A DNA stretch of 64,000 bases from Chenopodium formosanum. Taxonomy: Eukaryota > Streptophyta > Magnoliopsida > Caryophyllales > Amaranthaceae. The position numbers and the translations under genes are program-made. The DNA lies in the NCBI GenBank assembly GCA_024500155.1, contig CM044868.1, positions 37,239,665 through 37,303,664 on the forward strand. The letters run 5' to 3'. Shown here one piece after another: positions 57,723-64,000 of the stretch (positions are counted from its first letter, which is position 1; each line of letters begins with the position of its first letter). The notes under the pieces are model-generated. The model searched no databases. It saw only the letters and a list, made by a program, of their open reading frames with translations, and was not told the origin of the DNA.

Positions 57723-58399
57723 TAGAATGAAAAAAAAGAAAATGTCGTTCTTGAAAAAAGAGAGTATGACACAAAAACAATATATATTATCCTCAAAAAA
57801 AAAAAAAAAAAAAAAAGAAGATAATGAATGATAAAACCGAGAAAATGATTTAATTATTTCTTGGATTTTACATTCGGAGGCCATCATTCTTTTTAAAAAA
57901 AACATAATATATTATCCTTTAAAGATAAGCAATATGAGAATCATAATTAAAAAAAAAAAAAAACGATATTGATCTCTATTGTAATCTTAATGATCAACAA
58001 ATCCTATGGTATATTTGATCATTTTAAGGAGTGTGTTCGGGTCGATTTATATTTCTAAAAATTTGATGCGCACTTTCAATTTAACTTTCTTCTCTTTCTC
58101 TTCTAACTTTTTCGAAAACAATTCATTTGAAGTAAAATCCTTAGATGATTACCTTGTTGAAGTCAACACAAATCATTACATTCCATTAATGATTGTTCGT
58201 GAATTCTTTGACATTCTTTATCAACAAACTTGCTTAAAGTGAATTTGTATTACAAGGATTAAAAATAAGGAAATAAAATAATCATTTTGACTTTGGTTCA
58301 TTGTTTGAATGCTTGGCAGAAAAGGTTTAAGTGAACGCGCTCAGTTTCTCGTGATACACATTACTAGATCATCTTCCACATTCGCATACTAGTCCAATC
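56943..58399 (+). other. B2 leader, second part
   Basis: Resumes B2 after A3. GCGC island at 57028-57130 ('gttgcgcgcgccc', 'gttgcgcgcggc', 'cttgcgcgcgt'), corresponding to the island before gag in element B (21246-21362). Several poly(A) tracts lie at 57370, 57690 and 57795, each beside a 'ttatcattctttttgcgttt' segment repeated at 56941, 57294 and 57346. No gene. Confidence 0.65.
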
Positions 58400-59185
58400 A
58401 TGGGTGACAAAGCAGCATTGGAAAAACATAGAGAGGAACTCCAAAACCTAAGGGCCCTACGAGAAGAAGAAGCCCAAATGAAGGCTCATAAAAAAGCAGA
58501 AAAGGCTAAAATAAAAGCAGAAAAAAAAAAAAACATTCTGCAAGAAAAAGCAAGAGCTGAAAGAGTAGAGGCCTTGGAGAAACTTGTCCTTCGAGCTAAC
58601 TCAGGGAATAAGTAATTCAATTATGAGCTTGCACCACAACCTAGTGGCAAGACTCTCCCAGAAAAGTTCTTGACTACGGATTTGCTAACCTTTAAGGTTA
58701 CAGACAATCCTAGAACTCACTTAATGAGCTTTATTGGAAATATGGCATTTAAAGGGGTTGAGCCAAGCCTATATGCATGTACTTTTCCTCTTTCATTTGA
58801 CCCAACTACTGGATCATGGTTTTATAACCTCAATGCAAAACAAACTTCCACTTGGAGTGACGTTGTAAAAGCATTTTTAACCCAATATGGAGATAACATC
58901 GAGCTCACAACTACCTTGCGCGATCTCGAATTGCTTAAGCAAGGGGAAGAAGAAGGCTTCACTGACTTCTTTTCCAGGTGGCGATCAAAGGTTGCTCTTA
59001 TTCCACAAATACCTCCGGATCATGAACTTGTCCCAAAGTTCATCGACAATATGTCTCCACCATACAAGTGTCATTTACAATACCTTGGTATAGACACATT
59101 TCAAAAAGTCTATACTGTGGGAACATTAATTAAAAGGGACTTGATAAATGAAACCATGAATCATACAAATGGAATTGATTTTTAG
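58400..59185 (+). pseudogene. Gag of B2
   Basis: Starts MGDKAALEKHREELQNLRALREEEAQ in part, a Lys/Glu/Ala-rich coiled coil of 71 residues ending in an in-frame TAA at 58613. The same frame continues with LPEKFLTTDLLTFKVTDNPRTHLMSF, FPLSFDPTTGSWFYNL, VVKAFLTQYGDN, LKQGEEEGFTDFFSRWRSK and ends LIKRDLINETMNH... TGA at 59183. This is the retrotrans_gag core, close to B gag (20049-21073). No knuckle follows, so the C terminus is missing. One stop in 262 codons means the copy is little decayed, yet no pol follows. Confidence 0.82.
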
Positions 59186-60780
59186 AGAGGATTTCACCTA
59201 CGTCAGAAACGGACAAAGCTCAAAGACGCAATCTCAAGAAGTTGTCAACAATTCAAGATGTAGCACCCTAGGTCTTGTTTTGTTTCTTTCCTTTGTTTTT
59301 TATGATAGACTAAGAGATTCATGCTGTCAAATCTACTTATTTTGTACTCTCATTAATTAATGAATAAAAAAATATATTTTCAAGTACGTTTATCTTGTTA
59401 TCTTTTCAATCTCTTTATTGTTATTGACTTGAATTAAATATAACATATACATACAAACAGGCAATATCAAAAGGCATACATACTCAACACTTTAAGAATC
59501 TTGATAAGCTTTGGCTTACTAGATTTATCGAACGAAAGAGGCCCATCTTTGGCCCACAAAGAAAGGATATGATGATTTCACCAACACATGAGGCAACTTG
59601 AAACTCCATAAATATAATCCCATGTTCTTAACCTTAGAGAAAATCCATCTTTTTGGCAGCTTTTTTTAGCCTTGTCAATTGAGCCTTAGTTATTAAACCT
59701 ACACTATTCCATACCTTGGGATGGGAATGGTGCAAAGATGCAAATAGGAAGTTGGGGGAACGAAACATAAGAGGGGGACACAAAGTTAGTCTGAACCCAA
59801 AAGGAAAGATCAAATGTAAAAGAAAAAAGAAAAAAAATCATTGTAAAGCCAAAACAAAACTTGTCGAAAAAAAATGAGAGAAAGAAAAAAAAAAGAGAGA
59901 GGACAAGGAAAAGGCACCTAATGTAGGACGTTGCCACACAAAGCAGAAAGGTTTTAATTTAAGAAGCATCAAAAGTAAGGAACTTTGGGAGTGTACTTGA
60001 GCCTATCCATTCTTCATAACCCCAAGCCTAGCCACGTTACAACCTTGGAAAGGCCCTCCTTGAGGTAGACCATAACCATGTACCAAAATCATCATGCCCA
60101 TATATAAAATGGATGAAGTGTTGAGTTATGATTACAAGATCATATAAAAAAAAAAATTCAAATGATTTGGACGATTTGATAGCCATTGGCTTGATTATAT
60201 CATGTTAGTAAAGCAATCAAATCAAACTAAATTCGATATTTTCCATATCCTTTGCCAAAGAAAAATGAGATGACTATCACTCTAAACAACAATCATCTTA
60301 TTTTATTTTAATAATAGGGCTATTTATTCAAGTTCTATATACATTACCTAGAAAGAAAAAGAGTTAATACAATAAATTTATTTAATATATCGAAAGCCTC
60401 GACGTCAACTCTAGATATCTTTTACAACTCTTGAGAATTGGTCTTCTCACTTATACGTCCGCCTGTGTGGGATATCTCCATCTTCTCTAAGCGAGGAACA
60501 TTGATTGAATATGATCTCTGCATAAAAAAAATGATCGTTATCACTATCACACGTATACCTCACTGCCAAGTCATCACGATGATTCAAATATTAAGTCAAT
60601 AATCCTTGCTTTTCGAAAACATGTCTAATTTTCTTTCTTTGTTCTTCTATGGGAAAGTTTGATTCCCTTTTCTTTTTATACAAATTCGTCTTTTTTTGTT
60701 CATTTCTTTTTAGGGGGTAAGTCGGGATGATCCCTCGCATTTGGAAACTAAAATACTCGAAAATAGTATAATTTTTTCGC
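59186..60780 (+). other. B2 3' region, first part
   Basis: Non-coding. 60010-60065 ('ccacgttacaaccttggaaagg', 'cttgaggtag') is similar to A2 27120-27160 and A3 52055-52095, showing that families A and B share this 3' block. An A/G-rich tract lies at 59815-59900. No gene is supported. Confidence 0.55.
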
Positions 60781-63480
60781 TCTTTGCCTCAAATTGGGGG
60801 CTTAAAAAAGCCAAGACATCCCCACTTCTCTCTATTTACAGATTTGAACACGCTATTTATGCTGCAAAATCAATGTCATGCAAAGCTTATTACGAACCAT
60901 CATAATAACTTTAAATGACAAAGGGAAGAATACCACTTCCTATTATTTGACCAAGATAATTAATTATGTACTTGATCAAACAATTTGTGATAAACATATG
61001 CAATATTCCACAAATGAAAAACACAAGTCTTGGGGCTTTAAATAAACACGATAAACATCCCCTAGCATATGTATACATGAATTCCGAAAGCCACCTAAAG
61101 TCTACGCTTGGGGGCTTCAAATTAAAAATATAGATATCACCTTAACTTTCATTTTAAAATGAGACCATATATTAGAAAGTGATTCGAATGATTTTATAAA
61201 TTATTCTCACACATCACCAAACCTAAGTTTGATAAACATTCATTTTCAAACTGTGGTACTTATTTAATTGAAAGAACTTCACTTTTAATTAGAAAAATAT
61301 GACAATGATGACAAGTAGAAAAACATAAACAAAATCAGATATGCGAAAGTTTGCTCACATTTTCATATCTTTGTTGAAATAAGTTGCAAATTACAACTTA
61401 TCTTCATCAATCTTGGACAAAAATGTCACACTAAATTACGAGCTAGACTTTTCTTTCCATTTTGGGTTCAGTTTTGAAAATACTATAATTATTGGATCCC
61501 TTTTCCAATTTTGAATTCTAGTTCGAAACAACATGTTTCTAATAAAAAATAGTATTCAAAATTTCCTTTTTGAATTTTTGTTTTCTCAAATAAATAATGT
61601 TCGGGTTCTCTATAAATGTTTGGATAATACATGTATTTTTCCAAAATGAATGAATTAAGATTTTACTTCTTCTAGACTCGAACTTCTCCTTCGAATATTG
61701 GCTAAGGGATGGTAAACAAACAACCTGCAAGACAAAAATCAATGATTGATAAGAACAAAGAAAATATTTGATGTTCTAAATAAACTTTGAGGATAAAATC
61801 ACCACAATGATCTTTACAAACATTTAGACATTAGGTATGATATTATAAACCTTAAACACAATTGTTTTAATTTATAAACAAGCAAAGAACTAACTAGCTT
61901 TCTTGAACACGACTTTAACTAAAATGTGAAAGCCATGTCATTATCCTAAATATATCAAAACAAAAATAGGACATACACATAGGTCCATCTCAATATCATG
62001 ATTATATGAATGGCCTAAACAATAGCAGGTCATTAGAACCACCAAAAATTGGGAGCTCCAAGACTCGAGAAATAGCAAGAATGCGCATAACCCGACACAT
62101 GGGGGCTCCAATATCCACAAAGAAACAAAACGAGATATTCATGCCATTCGAGCAACCTTTGAGAATCGCCTAAATAGTTGTAGATATCGAGCCTCATAAT
62201 TTTCAAATGCATCACAATGATTTAATAATCATTTTGTTCCTTTGAAAACTAAGTTTGCAACTGAACTTGGCCATGAAACAAGTTACATATTCGGGCCATT
62301 TTCAAGTTCAACTTCAAGAACTAATCTTAGTGCATAATTTTTATTTCAATACTTCAATTTACTCTAGAGATTAGAGAGTATGACTAGTGTAGAGCAATAA
62401 AATCATACTTGCTCATACGAAAGTTTAGTACTCAATCATTCATCATGAAAACTGTATCAAGACACTATATTAACATAAGACAAACAATTTCATAAGTTAG
62501 AATGTAAACAAAAGACTCCTAAATTCTAAATTAAGGAATCTTCATTTAAAATAATTCTCCATTGTTGCACACATTGGAATTTTGCGATGAGGATAACATC
62601 TACTTTCTTGAGCTTCAAACAGTTACAAAATTTGAACTTAAAAGAAAGAATTCAAAAGTAGCAAGAATAGACGAAAAAAATTAGAATAACATTTCATTTT
62701 TCCTCTGACTTGTTCTAATGAATGATAAATATTACTAGACTTAGCAAATTTCTTTGTTAAAACTATGAATGGTCAAAAAACGATTTAAACACACTAGTTT
62801 AATCGTTTCCAAGATCCTAGTTGTTATCATAATAAGACGAAATACAGTATTTCTAAACCCATTTCAAGCAACATGAATGGGTCAAATTATCAAAAACAAA
62901 CAAGTCATCGAAGTCACCCAACATTGGGGGCTACAATATTCGATAACATAAAATGGGGGCTCAAAAGCCCGAAGTATAACCAAACTACTCTAGTTCGATT
63001 ATGTCTTCAAGAATTCCCTAAACTAACTAGTTTTGTGCAAATCTTGAGATCACAGTTTTATAAGTGAATAATAATAACCGTTGGTTGTTTTTATCATTGA
63101 TAAAACTAATTTTGAAGCTTACGCATGAAAAAATAAACATGAGTCGCAAGAACAAATTCATGCTATTTTAAAAGTTGAAATTTTCAATTATAATTTTAAT
63201 GCATAATTGTTGTTCTAAACACTTCAATTTACATTAAAATTAATAAGTATAGTCTATGTGAGCAAAACAAGAGGGAAATAAAGTTCAAGCACAAGTCAAA
63301 ATTAGAATGAAAAAAAACACATATATGTTTAACATGCTCATACGGGAGCAATACTTTATCACTTCACATGAAATTTGTTGCAATATATTGATTAAACATG
63401 TCACAACGACAAACAAACAAATTCATGAAAATAAGTCAAATTAAAACCCCCAAATTAAAAAATTTGGGTTTAACGGTTTG
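60780..63480 (+). repeat. Diverged tandem repeat of about 0.85-1 kb in B2
   Basis: Copies begin near 61100, 62090 and 62925, each opening with a 'gggggct' site and later holding 'tgcataatt', 'acttcaattta', 'tgctcatacg...agt' and 'tcatgaaa' words in the same order. A further 'attgggggctt' at 60794 may mark a fourth. The last unit merges into the antisense leader conserved with B 8880-9400. No coding. Confidence 0.5.
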
Positions 63481-64000
63481 AAAATCGCCCAAATTTAGCC
63501 AAGAATGAACGAATTATGAATTAGAGAAAGATCTACTTCACTTAGCTTCGAAAACCGTAAGAAAACAAGCTTTCCATGGATAAAAAGGTTCGAAAATGGC
63601 GAAAAGGGAGGCGAGAGAATGCGAAATGAAAATCGCGTGCAGCGATTTCTTTTTGCTGAATTAAGAGCCGCGCCCAACTGAATAAGTTGCTTGTGATATA
63701 CCAGCGCAACTCAGAATGATGCGCGCGCCTGGCCAGCGCGACCCACTGAGTCGCGTGCGGATACTTATCACTAAAATGACCGGAATCTTGATTTTGATCC
63801 GTTTGATCATTTTTCAACGGTTTTTGCTCGTTATTAGACGTAATGGCGCGTAAATTATCAAAATATTTTTAAATTCCTTTGCATTTTGTATTTTATTTCC
63901 TTCTTTGTTAGTTTTTTGTATCATATTGCATGCACACCGTGCTTTGTGCCTTCCCCAAGCATACGTTTTGAACGTTTTTCGTAAGAGTACCTTAAGACGT
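63481..64000 (-). promoter_or_regulatory. B2 counterpart of the antisense-gene promoter block
   Basis: A GCGC island at 63655-63765 ('gcgcaact', 'gatgcgcgcgcctgg', 'cagcgcgacc') and flanks 63420-63640 correspond, inverted, to element B 8545-8880. 63780-64000 matches B 8155-8530 up to the window edge. The antisense promoter-like block is thus kept in a copy that has lost both pol and the antisense coding regions. Confidence 0.45.

Larger units (their letters stand above)
44276..64000 (+). mobile_element. Family B element B2, gag-only, split by A3, runs off right edge
   Basis: 5' LTR 44276-45976, PBS 45978-45996, leader interrupted by A3 (46482-56770), gag pseudogene 58400-59185, then a 4.8-kb 3' region without pol. 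It is the same family as B: LTR ends, PBS, gag order and the antisense leader block at 62900-63770 all correspond. 3' LTR and target duplication lie beyond 64000. Confidence 0.85.

Overview
The window is plant nuclear DNA made almost entirely of transposable elements. It is AT-rich, dominated by Ty3/gypsy LTR retrotransposons of the Tat (Ogre/Retand-like) and Athila lineages, with two CACTA DNA transposons. I see no resident single-copy host gene, no tRNA or rRNA gene, and nothing bacterial or organellar. The species cannot be named from the sequence; a large, repeat-rich eudicot genome is the best reading. Family names A to D are mine.

Layout, left to right. (1) 1-1092: antisense part of a family A LTR running off the window. 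(2) 1093-4141: a gag fragment of an Athila-like element (C1), split by a solo LTR (D, 1330-3800, 5-bp target duplication tgatg/tgacg). (3) 4142-30445: family A element A2 (gag-only), whose 5' LTR is split by a complete antisense family B element (5875-23255). B has gag, protease, RT, two RNase H domains and integrase on the minus strand, all broken by stops and frameshifts. It also carries two spliced-looking genes on the opposite strand between integrase and the 3' LTR: one resembles the plant mobile domain (PMD, 9511-11740), the other the DUF7745-type domain (12412-13545). (4) 30446-44275: Athila-like element C2 with gag, protease and a downstream Athila ORF1/envelope-position ORF but no recognisable RT or integrase. 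Its gag is split by two CACTA elements (32385-34974, TSD aag; 35696-38700, TSD aac). (5) 44276-64000: second family B element (B2, plus strand, gag-only, 3' LTR beyond the window), split just after its 5' LTR by a complete young family A element A3 (46482-56770, perfect TSD cctac, near-identical LTRs).

How the parts work together. Families A and B share the LTR start TGTAGACA, a TGGCGACTCC-type primer binding site and a CX2HX4HX4C gag knuckle, so they are related Tat-lineage elements. A and B2 keep only gag and would need pol from a relative such as an intact B. They fit the gag-only non-autonomous class (TR-GAG elements). The most unusual shared structure is a set of short CpG-rich islands built from GCGC words. 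They sit upstream of the TATA box in the LTRs of families A, B and D (the C2 LTR remnant has an island but no clear TATA box), and again upstream of internal or antisense ORFs.

The main items for a second look are the intron-bearing antisense PMD and DUF7745 genes inside B, the repeated GCGC islands, the in-frame UGA shared by two gag-only copies just before the zinc knuckle, and several element-specific tandem arrays (hairpin-like 30-50 bp, 68-69 bp, about 0.9 kb, and 171 bp).
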